NCBI RefSeq assembly: GCF_019649055.1
Contig: NW_026570235.1
Location: 868,001-932,000 of the forward strand
Source of the DNA: Paramacrobiotus metropolitanus
Taxonomy: Eukaryota > Tardigrada > Eutardigrada > Parachela > Macrobiotidae
DNA: 64,000 bases
Direction of reading: 5' to 3'
In this document: piece after piece, positions 1-12,840 of the stretch
Position numbering within the stretch: position 1 is the stretch's first letter
Layout of the letters: every line of letters starts with the position of its first letter
The notes under the pieces: model-generated
The model's database searches: none
Told to the model about the DNA's origin: nothing
Seen by the model: only the letters and a program-made list of their open reading frames with translations
Translations under genes and position numbers: made by a program

Positions 1-2029
1 TTTGCAGTATGTGAAAGAAAGCAGAGACGTCTAGACTCTAGACAGCTACAAAATTTCAGTCCAAAATATAAAACTATCTACAAAATCCAGTTGTATTTAT
101 TGTAAAAGCAGTTTCATACCTTTCTGACCGCCATTTTCGGGGCGGGCTTTGTAGTGTCTTTCATTTTCTGTAGTATCAACGCGAAAGAGGATGTTCCAGT
201 ATTAGTGATTAAAAAAGGTCAGCATCGGCTTATGGTAAATAAAATTTCGGGAATTACAAACACTATCTGAATGGCTGCAGAAACCATTCATTGGCAATCG
301 GAGATAATGTTTCCCACAATTAACACGAAGGTGTATAAATCCGTTCACCAAAATTTAAGCCAACGGACTTCGTATGCACGGAACACAAGCTGCACGCGCA
401 GTGTGGATTCCACAACAATCACATATGACTGCAATATAAACCAGCACTGGTTAATTTAATGTCGCGTGTAAAAAAAGACTAATGCAACGCCGGGTAGGAT
501 AATTGGAAGCGCATATAATATTTGTAGCAAAGGTGTTGTAAATTGCAGTGGCGGATAATTATCGCTCTGCCGTGGGCACAATTGTTGACTTGCGCTTAAG
601 AGTTCCTTTTGAACAGTCGTTATTCCGTATATACAAATGTTTCGTTCCGCGTTCGTTATACCACTGATAATCTTAAGTTTACGTACAGAAATTTACTTAC
701 TCGTAGGAACAAATGCATTCCAACAGGTACAGTTAGGTGCAATGCAGCGAGAACCGAAGTCTTAATAAAGGTAACGAATACAAGTTGAAAAGTGCAGTAA
801 GTACGGCAGATACGTATAGCATAAATATCCCGCGAATTCCGATCGATCACCGGTAAACACCAAAGTGGATCACACGCGATAAGCTACTTATCACCAATTG
901 AAATGCCGATATGCAGTACCTGGCTAAAATTCTTTTGTCGTTGGGTTGGGACGAATAATATGTAACTATTGAACTGTTGCGCGATATACGTTGTAAAATG
1001 GCAATTAACAAGTGACGCCTAAAGTTTCAATTGTCTTTTTGGTATTCGGTTTCAAGCAAATATCACGCAACTTAATATTGCCGCTAAATTTATTGTTTAT
1101 AAATTTGTTCGATTAAATGTAGTAACAAAGACCAGTGTTTGCCGTACCTGATCGCGATCGATTTGTACCGAAGAAATAATTTTAACCCAACTTGGCCGGA
1201 GAAACACGCTCAGCTGTATAGATTGTTTAATGATACACATATAAATCTGATTGATACATGAAAGCACTAGTCCACACTAAGGATTCACTATTTCAACAGA
1301 AATTGACAATTAAGAAACTGCCCGATCATATCCGTCATTAAAACATGGGACCACTTATGAGATTCGTTTACACCTCTACAACGGCGCTCTTCCCACGCGC
1401 GTTAATCCATTTCGATATATGGCAGGCAGATGAGCAGAGCAGGCCGACTTAATGTGCACAGGCCACAGGTGCTAGCACTGAATGAATACACCGGAAGTGA
1501 AAGACTTGCCCGATAGGTGTTATTGATTATTGCGATTTCATCAAACCTTAGGATTCGGGTTTACGTACAAGTGCATATGTTCTAGCAGCTCTTTTCCGGC
1601 TGTCAGGATTTTGCGGCGATCTGGCACACGAGAGAGGAAACTGCATCGGCAGCCCCTAATGCAAAAAATATGCTTTGTAAGCATGTATATTACTTAGAGA
1701 CGTCAACCAATATTCATCGCTCATCGTTGAATTTTGCAAAGGGCTAAGTAATTATAACTGTATACAAAAGTCGGCAAACCGCAAACGTTGTGCTCTAATC
1801 TTGTGTAATTGGCATTTTTTCGTAGCCAGTACTTCAGTGTACAATTAGTTCTAAAAAGCGGTAAGCAGTACATAAACTAGCAAAAATAATGCATATTAAT
1901 TATTGAAGTAAATCGCAAAGCGAGACATCTGGTTTTGGAAAGCTACAAAATTTTTTAATCTTGTGCATTTTTAAACGCTTGCAGTATACTTACGTATTTT
2001 TTGAATATTTTGCATTTTTAAGCGCCGCA

Positions 2030-2074
<45 letters not shown>

Positions 2075-3708
2075 GATGTTTTGCATAATGCAATTTGTGG
2101 TGGTCAGCTAATAAGAACTTAGTTTTTCTCGCAAATTATAGCAAAACTGGTAGTTGCTATAAGTAATTAAGCACGTAAAATACGATCAGGTATATATTAT
2201 TATGTAAGTAACTAAATAAAGTATGCTTGCACTCACGCGAAAAGGTCAGATTAGTAAGGCTTTACTTGGACCCTCTATCACGGTTATCAATACCGCGTAA
2301 CTCAAGACACCGTGAAATACTACCGCCATAAAGTAATTCCGTAGCCGGCTACTTCTTTCGTTTAGGTATATAATAAATTATTTTAGGACAGATTACCTAG
2401 ACAGTCTTTTGATAAACACCGGCCGGCTCGGAACGAATTAGAAACGGCCGGCTCGGAAGGAAAGAAATGGGGATGTGATAACATCTTCCCATGGCCACAG
2501 GATAATTAACTCTGGATTAAATGGATGAACTGCGAGAAATCGATTCGAGCACTTCTACAAGTACTTATGTAATCTATCCAACTTATTATGGAAACAAGTA
2601 TTTTTTGACCATTAAAAACTTTTGACCATTAAAAACTTAGCGAAGGGGTGTACTGTACTTTAAGAGATCCATAAGTTTAATGTTTCTCAAAACATAATGC
2701 ACTGGAAGCGTTCTCATATTATGCTGCATTATTTGGTAATAAAACAATATTTCGATCCCGTCTAGGTAAGTAATTAAAATATCAGCCATTTCTATCTGAA
2801 ATTCACAATTTGTAATGAGGTTCCAAGTAAATAAAGGTTCTAAATAAATTAAGTAGCGTAAACATTCGTCAAAACAACCGCTGGTGAAATCTTTCAAGCT
2901 CGGATTCGTCTGAATTACACTATACATACAGAAAAAAGATTTGGTTACTGGCTTTATCAACATCAAGCAGGACAGACATTTATAAATGAATACAGATATC
3001 TGGTAAAAAATGCACAAGTATACACAGTTTTCTAAGCAAAAATAATTACAGCAAAGGAATGTTGCAGTATGGGCATGCGAATAATAAACTGGACGAGTTA
3101 ATATAAAAATACGGCATTTTTCCAAGAAAAAGACATTTCGAATAATCTCGGATCAACCACAACGACGATCACAAAGAAAGAACGACAAAAAACTATAACC
3201 GGTAACAATAAATTAACAAAACAGCATAACGTCTTTTTGGTCCTCCATCAACCGTGCCGGTAAATTCCTAATACACAGAAAAGCCGCGCAAACTCCCGAA
3301 ACCAACAAACAAGACGAGCAACGACGTGGGCGGAAACTTGGAAATTGGTCCATATTCAATTCGCACAGATGTATCCACTCAACATCCCAAAACATGCGAG
3401 TACCGCGCCCAAGTACAATGAAAGCCAATGGATTTATGTGCAAAAAAACTTTGTTGACTACGGAATAACACAAAATGGCCGACAAAGACAGACAAATCTG
3501 CAATCAGACATTACCAGTTAATTACAAGTCCATCTGGGAGAATGGAAGAGTTTCCTTACCGGAAGCACAGCGAAGGAGAGCCGTCAGAAAAGACAGCAAG
3601 CCAACTCAGTTAATATGAAAAATGCCTGAATGCTTCGGCGAACAATAAATACGTCGCGGGTAATATTTGGTACAAAATTCGTTTGGAACGCTGCTGACTG
3701 CGGCGGAG
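1..3708. other. Gene-free flank of the bZIP gene
   Basis: I find no gene I can support here. The open frames are short, AT-rich and resemble no family. A minus frame near 2637-3125 is rich in Cys, Tyr and Phe, without the composition of a real protein. A TA microsatellite lies at 2031-2070, and a short direct repeat of a ttttgaccattaaaaactt-like word lies near 2606-2638. The part next to 3709 probably contains the 3' UTR of the minus-strand bZIP gene. Confidence 0.5.
2031..2070. repeat. (TA)20 microsatellite
   Basis: An uninterrupted run of alternating T and A, 40 bp long, lies in AT-rich intergenic DNA. A shorter, interrupted ta-rich run occurs near 6903-6932. Confidence 0.95.
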
Positions 3709-6700
3709 TTACTCCTGCTTGATAACCCTACAAAACAATGCAGAACGTTTAAAAAATTCATTAGAAGAGCACCAGATGATATTTTCCATTTGATGAACAA
3801 ATTCCATTCTTATTCATTAGTGCCGTAATACTTATTTTGGACCTGATTTAAGAATTTATATTAAAGAAGTACGTAATATAATACATCTCTACGTTAACTT
3901 ACTTTTCTGTTTGATTTGGGACAGCCCTTCTAATGCTAACTGTGGCTGCGGGAATTTGCACTTTGCCCTTTAGTAGGGCTTGATATTTGCATAACTGATC
4001 CGCAAGGGTTCTGGAAAAACATCGGTAGCTCAAGTAACGACTCGCGTGTACAATGGTGAACAGTTCCGTACCTGTTAGTAGCTTCGCTAGTTTCCAGCCT
4101 TCTCCGCAGTTCGCTGTTATCTTCATTTAGATTTTTGACTCTTAAAAAACGAACATTCAGTTAAGAATCTCTAAAGTTCTGAAATCAGCACAATGCTCTT
4201 ACTTCTTTTCCAAGCTTTCAATATACTCCTTTTTCTTCCGACGGCTTTCCTGGGCTGAAATCTGCAATACAAAGAAAAACCATATAACACTTTCGTTCAG
4301 TCTGTAAAGCTAAGTAGGAGTACCTTATTTTTTATTTTTCGTCTTATGCGCTTAAGGGATCGCTCTTCTGCTTTGCTAAGAGGAAGACGTGCCGGAATGG
4401 GATAGCCTTCCGCAATTAGCGTACGCTTCTCTTCTTCGGTTAGCAATAAAGTCCCATCTTCTGATGTGGCCAACTGCAAAAAAACCTCCTAAATACTTTT
4501 AAAATATACATTTATTAAGGGCAGCTTTTCGATAGGCCGATAGCAAATGCGGTTTCTTACTACGAACACCCGCCGACCTATAAAAAAGGTCATCATCAGT
4601 GGGACACTTACGGAAGATGAGATTGCGGTGGCTAACGACAAAGAGGCAATATTCCCCGGTGATCGGGAGGGCGTGTTTAGTGGAGAGGAAAAATTCTCCC
4701 CATCACTACTACAGGGTGGTGTGGGTGGTTGCAGGGTAAAGGGCAAAATCCGGGCCTGGCCGGTGGAGACGGGACTGCGCCCCCCGGTGGGGCTGGCGAC
4801 ACTGCTGGTGTCCGAGTCCACCAGGTGACCATCGGGGCCCAGCCACAGACTGCGTACCGAGCCCGCATCCAGAGGCTCGGTTTTTATGACAATACCGGCG
4901 GGAAGTTGGAATGTACTGTCGGGAAGCACTGATCCGTTCACCACCGAATTAGCGAAACCGTATAGCACACCGGCTTGATCCACATCAACATCTGCCAAAA
5001 ATTAAAATAAATATATTAAATTTTGTCAGTTACAACACGCTACCATTTAAAAAAATCTGCGTTTCTACGGCGTGTTGAATTAATGGTCAACCGGAAGTCG
5101 GGGCCTCTACTCTCAGCCTTTATTTTGCAGATGCACAGTTTTCAGTCACTAAGCGACAGTAACTTAATCGGTCTGGCTGGCAGACGTTTACGATTCGTCT
5201 TTTTATTGCACAACATAAGGAATAATCGCTTCTGTTTTAGTGACGCTATTATTCGCCGTTGTTATGACAAATGGCAAAAAATATTTCGTAAGAGAAAGTG
5301 TATTAAGTTTATTCTCTCGCTTATAAAAAGGGATACTGTAGCTTCGTTAATGTTGTTGATTGTTTACATAAATTTCCGGAAGTGCATGCAACCGGCGGAT
5401 CGAAGAGCCCACGAATCAGTACAAAGTCTGTAGTGTTTTGACTATCTGCACATTCGTTACAATAACCTGCTGCTTTTTGCCGGTTAAGCTATTCAGCTGG
5501 GAAAGAATGCTCGTGAATAGTCAAAGGTCGCACGGTAAAGAATATGATTCAGATTCCTATCCGATTTTTTACGATTGCGATAAGACAGGAAGTCGCTCAA
5601 GGTCGCTAACATGTGGCCACCGTTATTTCTTCACCATGTTGTAATGCGTGCTAGCTCGAAGGGTCCAAATAAACGAATTCGAGGAAAGCAAAAAATTCTT
5701 CATTTTCCTGATTAACTGTCAGTCAAATCAGACAGAAAAATTAACTAAAACGACGGTTACTAAATCGGTAAAATACATATTCATCTTTTATTGGCAAAAC
5801 GGATTAAGGCTAACAAAATTTAGGAATGAAACCCAAACATAAAATTCACAACTTTACGACCATCCGTATCTGCAGACCATATAACCATTAACCACCAATT
5901 TTAATCGTATTAAGTCCCTATGTGCTGACAAAATGTAATAACTGAAGATGTTTTCTCCTTTTTGCCGGCGCATATTACTGGACAAAAACCGCTGACCGCA
6001 CTTGGTGGTGAAGATCCAAAATTCACATTTTCAAGAGCTTTTACGCCGACACTAGCAGTTTTACTCGGTAACACGCATGTCTGGAGCAAAGTGGGCCGCA
6101 GATTTTAAAATGTGATAACACACGGATCGTTACATAATATCGCCCAGCGACCATTGTAACGTAACTGCTTTATCATAAGCTGACACAGTAGCTATTCTTA
6201 TCGCATTCTGATTACACCGACAAATTTGCCGGCAAAACTGTTACGGCAGGTGAATAACAATATAATATTCCTGACCCACTCCGAAACAGAATAAAACTAA
6301 ATAACTAAATCACTGCATCTATGTCTTAACAAAAAACAAGGTAAATCCTAGAATAAGTAAACAGGTGAACTTCAAAAAGCGACAAAAAATCAACAAAAAT
6401 AGCAATATCATTGAAATTCGATCTTGAAAAATTAAGGGTAACTCTTTCATATAGGCCAAAATGGGGCACGAAAGTGATTTTCAAAGAACACTACAAAACA
6501 AGAATTACCGGAAGCGGCATCGCTGGCTGCACTGGAAGGTGAGCTGTGTGTACCACTGCTAGCGGTACTATTGGAACGGTCACATTTTGACGAGAGTGCC
6601 AAAAACAACTGACTGGCATCGTCTTCATTTCCCCCGCCGCTTACGATGGTGTTGATCAGGGGTAGAAGTGGGTCGGATTCAAGGAATGCCCCACGATTAA

Positions 6701-6728
6701 GGTAGTCGATTTCTTCGTGCCGGTAGTT
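3709..6728 (-). CDS. CREB3/CrebA-like bZIP transcription factor (5' partial)
   Basis: Minus-strand gene of at least seven coding exons: 6728-6509, 4991-4612, 4473-4324, 4261-4203, 4140-4072, 4010-3903 and 3727-3709. The 1005 nt stay in one frame. The first visible exon opens at an acceptor, so the start codon lies upstream and was not found. Seen: a Ser/Pro-rich N-terminal part with IKTEPLD and [13 protein letters not shown], then the family block [21 protein letters not shown] and the basic region [22 protein letters not shown], then a leucine zipper and [17 protein letters not shown]. These motifs are diagnostic of the CREB3/OASIS/CrebA family, which drives secretory-pathway genes. Vertebrate members carry a transmembrane segment after the zipper. 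Here the chain ends about 40 residues past the zipper with no hydrophobic stretch, so the product is probably a soluble nuclear factor. The last exon, encoding VIKQE and a stop, rests only on splice sites. Confidence 0.85.
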
Positions 6729-9700
6729 CTGCAAACATGTCACAATACGGTAAGTATGTTGCTACGGCATTGTTTCGATGAAGTTAAGACTCCTGTGATG
6801 CGCTTGCTTTCGAATAGCAAAAAAAACCGAACCTTACGATACCATGAATCTTCTAACACTTAAACGTCAAGAATTTCCTGCGATTTCGATTCACGCAGGA
6901 CTATATATACAGATCTGTATATATATATATCTGGCTAAATCTATGCGGCCACAATTATCTTTGCTAAGATTCTCCGTGAAGCCGGTTACAAAACGCGCTT
7001 TTCTTTAATGATGCCTTATGCTTCCTTTATTGGTTTGAGTTTGGATTTAAACGCTGACATTTGTTGATGTCATTATGCCACTTCAATTTTTTGTAAAATA
7101 CCGATGAACTATAATATAAATTTTCGAAAAATCCCTGCAGGCAATTAAGTGATCAAAATCTGGTTTGCACACTTCATAATATTTTTAAGACAACAAGCAT
7201 TCCGAAACATAAACAAGGGATAATTACACATTTACACACATAAACAAGGGATAATTACACATTTACACTTTTACACTAATCGAATTAAAAGCAATGCAGT
7301 AACTGTACGCTGCTATAATCCGTGATCACGCAGAGATGCGCCGCACATAATTGCGCAGGTAGGAGTTATGAATAACCCAGTTATCATCCGCCTGTTGATC
7401 GTAATGCCCGCGGGGGATACCGGTATGTATGGCAGAATGGAAAGGTTAAAGTATTACTCGTACAAAGAATACACAGCGCTTCAAATATTTAACTCTGAAT
7501 CAGTCTTGGCTGTAGCTTGTATAACCAGAAAAATTCACTTTCTGGCGTATGACAAGATATTTTAGGGTCATCGTTTGTAGCTTCCGGGGTAAACAAGAAA
7601 GCATCGCACTCACCTAAAACTTTTCAGATTAAATTATATTTCTAAGTTCATCCCAAAAAATAAATGATTTGAACTAATCAAATCTTTCATTTTTTGACTA
7701 AAAATGGTACTTATAAGAATGAATAAAAATACGAATAACGACTATCCACTATTACCTGGTAAAATATTATACAAAAAGGAATACAAAAAATGCAAGGTTA
7801 CTTGACACTAAGCAATTAAGATACGCATTCTCTATTAACAAAATTTTTTCACTTCGATTAACATTGTGTACGAGTTCGGTCAAGGTCATCATCGTGCACA
7901 CCACATGCGTTTCCAATTTGCCCCACATTTAGTGGTTATTCAGGCAAAAACAAACGCCAAAGTTTAAAGCAATGGTTGTGGTTTCAACTGCAGACAGCTT
8001 TGCTTGACCGGCACCGGTTTTCAGCTTCAACACCGCGAACCATAAGAAGACATAAAAATATACTTGTAAGTTTCCGCACAGCTATAGCTTACAAGTTACT
8101 ATAGCTTACAAGTTACACAGGGAATTAACTTTGCTTCAAATTTTACGTTCCTCAATTTACCAACATCAAGAATACCTGCAACAGCATTAAAAGACCGGCG
8201 AAATCAAAAGTAGATACTTATTACAAAAAGAAAACAAGAAACGGCTAACATAACCCAGTTTTACCGGTACAACAACGGAAAATAATGGATTTAGGTATTT
8301 TCATGCAGAAAAAAGGAAACGATAACCGCAATATTCAGCCTAAAGCAAAAAAACCTACAAGCCCGTACCAATTATCTTTAAAAGTTGCAGCGGTGTGTCG
8401 CAGTAGCAGCGCTACTCATCATGTTAACCTAGTTATGGGGTTCCTATAATAAATTGCCGGTGATCCGATACCGGAAACATATATATTATGAGAACGTCAA
8501 ATGTGCAGCAGACAATCGAATATTCGAATCAGAAAGATGAAAACATTATAATGTACAAAAAAATGTGGATGAATTATCATGATTTTACGGCATGGACAAG
8601 ACTAAAAATAATGTATGCAATCTACATAGCGAAGCAAACATAGTACAGAAAACTGGAATTACATCGTTACAATATGCAGCAAGAATTCGGGAAAACAATG
8701 CTTATGGAAAACATTAATTTTCCTGTTATTAATTTTCCTGCAACCAACCATAAGCACACGAAATGACTGTTGTGCAATTAGGATTATTGACGCAACTAAC
8801 TGAAAGTTAATTACAGTTTTATGAATAATTTCAGACCTAAACATTTTCGCACCACACGGTAAATTATTTGGCTGTAGTACGCAAACATGAATTTGATGTC
8901 CAATCAAGGATGTGAAGATATGACTGCCTGCGGAAACCTGATCACATCCAGTTTGATAAGGCAAGCAAACACAGCTACCCGTAGGTTTGCATGGCTGCGA
9001 TAAGAGAAATTTCGACTTAAAGCGAGTCTAAACAGTGGCTTTTATCTTTTCGGACAGGTCTGCAAGTAAACTGAACCGTAAGTTATCCACCAAACAAAAG
9101 CTGCATCTGGATAGCTAAGTAAATTTCTTAAAATGATTAACATGTTCATTAACGAATCCTTAATAATTACAAGCTGTGTGATGTCCACAATTTACAGCTC
9201 CCCTGTTCTGAAGCAAAAATATAATTTTCCCTGATATAATAAATCAATCTTTACAGATCATTCCAATTTCGAAACAATAATTTTTACATTTTTTTAAATA
9301 AAAAAGTTTATCCGAATTTTCTTTTTTCATTTTGCAGACAATGTCCTTCTGACAAAAGCTTTTGACGTAATAAAATCTGCCAAACATCCTTTTCCACTGT
9401 CTGAAGTTCAACTGTATCAACACCGGGCACACCTCACAAACATCGACACCATAAATCTCCGTTCTTATGAGTTTCGCTTTCGACTGTAATTTTTGTAAAT
9501 CGGAAATATTCAGACGTACGGGAATTATATCTACAAACGTCTGCTGATAAAAGATTCACCGGCGAAAATTACAACCCTTATTGCAAGTTTCTTATGATAC
9601 CTACATTACAGTAAATAAAAAATATAAAACACTTTTCTGGCACTAATAAGCTCGAATAACTGGAAAAAAACATTCCGGTACCATAAGAAAACACAAGAAC

Positions 9701-12250
9701 TTATCCGGAAGAGAACCGGAAGTTTATACAGCGTAGCGCTGGTTCAAGTTAAAATGATTCACTTGTCACAAGTTGTCAGTACAGTAATACTATCGTGTTT
9801 ACACCAACTGACCACCTCGGTGCCGATGGACGAGAATACAGTATCACCTACTGGAAGTTTGTGAAAGAAACTTACAAAATTCTTCCAAAACAATTTACGT
9901 TGCTATTTTTTAGCTGCAGTCCAAAACAATCCAGTTGACCACTCGTATGCAGCGTATGCTGGACTAAATGGATCAATCATCACCATATATCACTAACTAG
10001 CAGTAAATATGATAGGATTGTACATCCATATTCGATTTCTTCTTGTCTGTCTGTATGGTGTATCTGTTGCTTTTTATCCAGACGTGCTGCCTAGTGGGTT
10101 AGCTTTGGATGTTTTACGTGCGTACCTCTTCTAAAAGATCTACTTCCATCAAAGTACGATCCCACAAGCCATAGTCTGCCATTCCATCATCCGTATCCAT
10201 AACAACCGAACACATCGTGCAAGAATTTACGCCTCACCAGGGTGTCTGATCAAGGATGTATGTAGTGTCCGAATAAAAATATCGGCTGGATAAGTATTAA
10301 CTCCCGGCACAAAAAGGCTATTGAGCCCCGTATGCCCTGTATGCTTTGCTGCTCGTAACAACAGATGAATTGATATATTAAAATGATAAAACTATTCCCG
10401 GAGAATCAAAGACAATGATATCGCACCGTCCGTCGGAGATGGTTCCAGTGTCGATGGCTCGTTAATTGCAGATAATAATTTGACAGCAAATGCGCCGGGA
10501 TCTGCGGGTTAGACAAACAAATGACGGCTGCAGACTTAAAAGAGCCTACTTGCCGACACGAATGTTTTAGTCTCAAGGACTAAATACAATTACTTTGTTA
10601 GTTGCGTTTTTCTTGCCGTAATGCTACACTGCGGCTTGCATACAAAACACACTTGTTAAAAGTCGGATCGAAATGTTTCGTCACGGTAGAGGGTTGCACA
10701 ATGACTTTCGTAGGTACACACTGTTCAACAGAATGATAGTCGTATGAGTTGATGTAGCTGTAAGCGAGTACGTACAATACATACTGAACCGCTTTTAATA
10801 TTACTGTAAACGAGTAGTTCAATACCACATTAAAAGAGTTCTCAAGTTCGTACAAGGTGCGACGTACAAAATGCTCAATCTGCAAAGTACAAAGTGCGCT
10901 TTAATAATAAACTACTTTTTATCAATTTTAATAATTTACTAGTAGCAACTAGCAAGTAATACACACGTTACCCTGCACAAGAAATGTTATAGTGTAATAC
11001 AGTACTGTACAGTAGCCAGTAGGTAAATCCACAAAAAAATCATTGCAATTGCCGAAGACTTACTCCCATCTCGAATTTATTAATTATCTTGAATAGGTGG
11101 TAATCTTGAATACATGTATATGTGCATATGGTTATCAGCACCGGTAATATTCAGAAAATGATTGCTCCAGAGCACACTTCCAGAACTGACTGTGCCATAG
11201 TAATATACTTACATCGAGAAAAATATAATTATAATGAAATTAATATTTTATGAATCTTATGGTAAGATTACTTGCCTGCTAACGCAGTTTTAAGGCTACT
11301 CGGACAGTGTTGTTCAACAAACGCTACTTCACTGTTTCAGTAGTTTTTATGAGATCAGTTTTCCGGGAGTTGTGTCAAAATGAGAAAGTTCATCATTTTT
11401 ATTTTCCCGTCATATTTTATTGTTATATAAAATATATTTTAAGTCGAGTACACGGCTAATTGCAGGAATAAACCGACCATCGCCTTTGCTGATATTTCCT
11501 GTTTTGTTGCGGGTTGAAAGATCTCTTCCCGATATGCAATACTTCTATGCACGCATGCAACGTGAGTGTGTGTGAGATTCTGTGTTGCAACTTTTATCAG
11601 TTTGTCAGTTGGTAATAAGGAATATCAATTACGAGTTTTTAAAACAACAAATGAAGCGCAAACGATTAACGACTACGTTAATGATTAGATGTCCGCGGCA
11701 CCATTAACTTAACAACTAGCAAAAATAGATGACCAAGCGAATCATCAAGTTCGTTTACGCAATTCGTTATCGCTTTTGTTCTGTAACAGCATTTTTTGGG
11801 GAAACGAATTTCAGAAAACCACTTGAAACAAACTGCTTTAGAAATTCTTTTTTTCTATTTTTAAATATTCGTGAGAGTAATTCCTGTCCGAAACTTCAAG
11901 AATACAAGGATTTAAAAAAATGGAAAAACGCAAAGTATCAATAAGAGTAGAGTAATATTCTTACCTTTACACTACTGCATACCGAAAATCACTTTACAGC
12001 ATGCTGCAAAGGTACAAACCAACATTTTATGGTCTATGTACCCACCACATATTGACTATGGGTTACTCGTAAAAATTGTTATTAAATTGTCTGAGCATAA
12101 CAAACTGTTTTTGTGCATCATATATACCGAGTATTTCACACTTTCATTTACGTACTTATTGGGTTGTAGCGTCTGCACGATTGTGTCTGCTTGTGCGGAC
12201 GCAGACGACAGTGCATTTGAGTTTCGGATTTCCTATACGAGTCGTAAAAC
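6729..12250. other. Long stretch without a supported gene
   Basis: This is AT-rich DNA upstream of the last visible bZIP exon. The missing 5' exons of that gene may lie here, but none could be recognised. A minus frame at 10885-10598, beginning just after a tttgcag-like acceptor and encoding IEHFVRRTLYELENSF, is the only exon-like piece. It matches no family I know. A 31-bp tandem duplication lies at 7208-7268 and an 18-bp one near 8082-8117. Confidence 0.4.
7208..7268. repeat. 31-bp tandem duplication
   Basis: The word beginning cataaacaagggataattac occurs twice head to tail, starting at 7208 and at 7239. The two copies are identical over about 30 bp. Nothing indicates a function. Confidence 0.85.
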
Positions 12251-12352
12251 ATGCCGCTTATAAAACTGACCGGTGCTGATGAAACCGGATCAACAAGTGA
12301 TGCACTCTCGCCTTGCGAACACGAAAACCCGTCAGGATGCAGAAAACAAATG
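12251..12352 (+). CDS. Possible first exon of an unknown gene
   Basis: An ATG at 12251 opens 34 codons beginning MPLIKLTGADETGSTSD, and a gttagt donor-like site follows at 12353. The composition (Ser, Thr, Glu, Asp, Gly) is more protein-like than neighbouring frames, which are Cys- and Tyr-rich. No downstream exon could be linked, and I do not recognise a family. It may be chance. Confidence 0.2.
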
Positions 12353-12717
12353 GTTAGTATTCAAGTGCCGATATCCAAAAAGTCGAACGATTATTGTTAT
12401 TATGTGATTCGATACGCTCAGTTTAAGCGGAGTCCAACGACTCCGTGTTACCATGGCTGGCGGGAATCCTTCAAGATCGCTGCACTTTTATCATATGATT
12501 CATTTTTTATAAAATTTTTCCATCCTTTATTTGGCTGCCTTAATCTCTTGTAAAGCATACAAACTATTAATTCGAATGATCAAACAGATTTGTATATAAA
12601 CTTCGCAAGTACTGTACTGCAACTGCAGTTTCGGCACTGTGCCACGTACAAAACTTTACAATATTGTTAAGTTTCCATATGGTTGGGCGCGGTGCACTTC
12701 TTTTACTTAAGCATAGT

Positions 12718-12840
12718 GTATACTCCAACTGGAGGGGCGGAGCTCCAGTCAAACTGATGAAATGAACAGGTTCAATTCGTCAGTTCGGGCCTCCAGTTGC
12801 TCCAGTAGGGGCGTTCCCATCAGTTTCAGTTGGAGTATAC
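12718..12840. mobile_element. Short inverted-repeat element (MITE-like)
   Basis: The sequence begins GTATACTCCAACTGGAG and ends with its near reverse complement, CAGTTGGAGTATAC. It is 123 bp long, with further complementary words inside (gcctccagttgctccag against ggagctccag). It could fold into an imperfect hairpin. No target duplication is clear, so the class is unknown. Confidence 0.6.

Noticed and set aside
2637-3125. 162-codon minus frame
   Set aside because: It has Cys/Tyr/Phe-rich composition, no family, no splice context, and lies in AT-rich DNA where such frames arise by chance.
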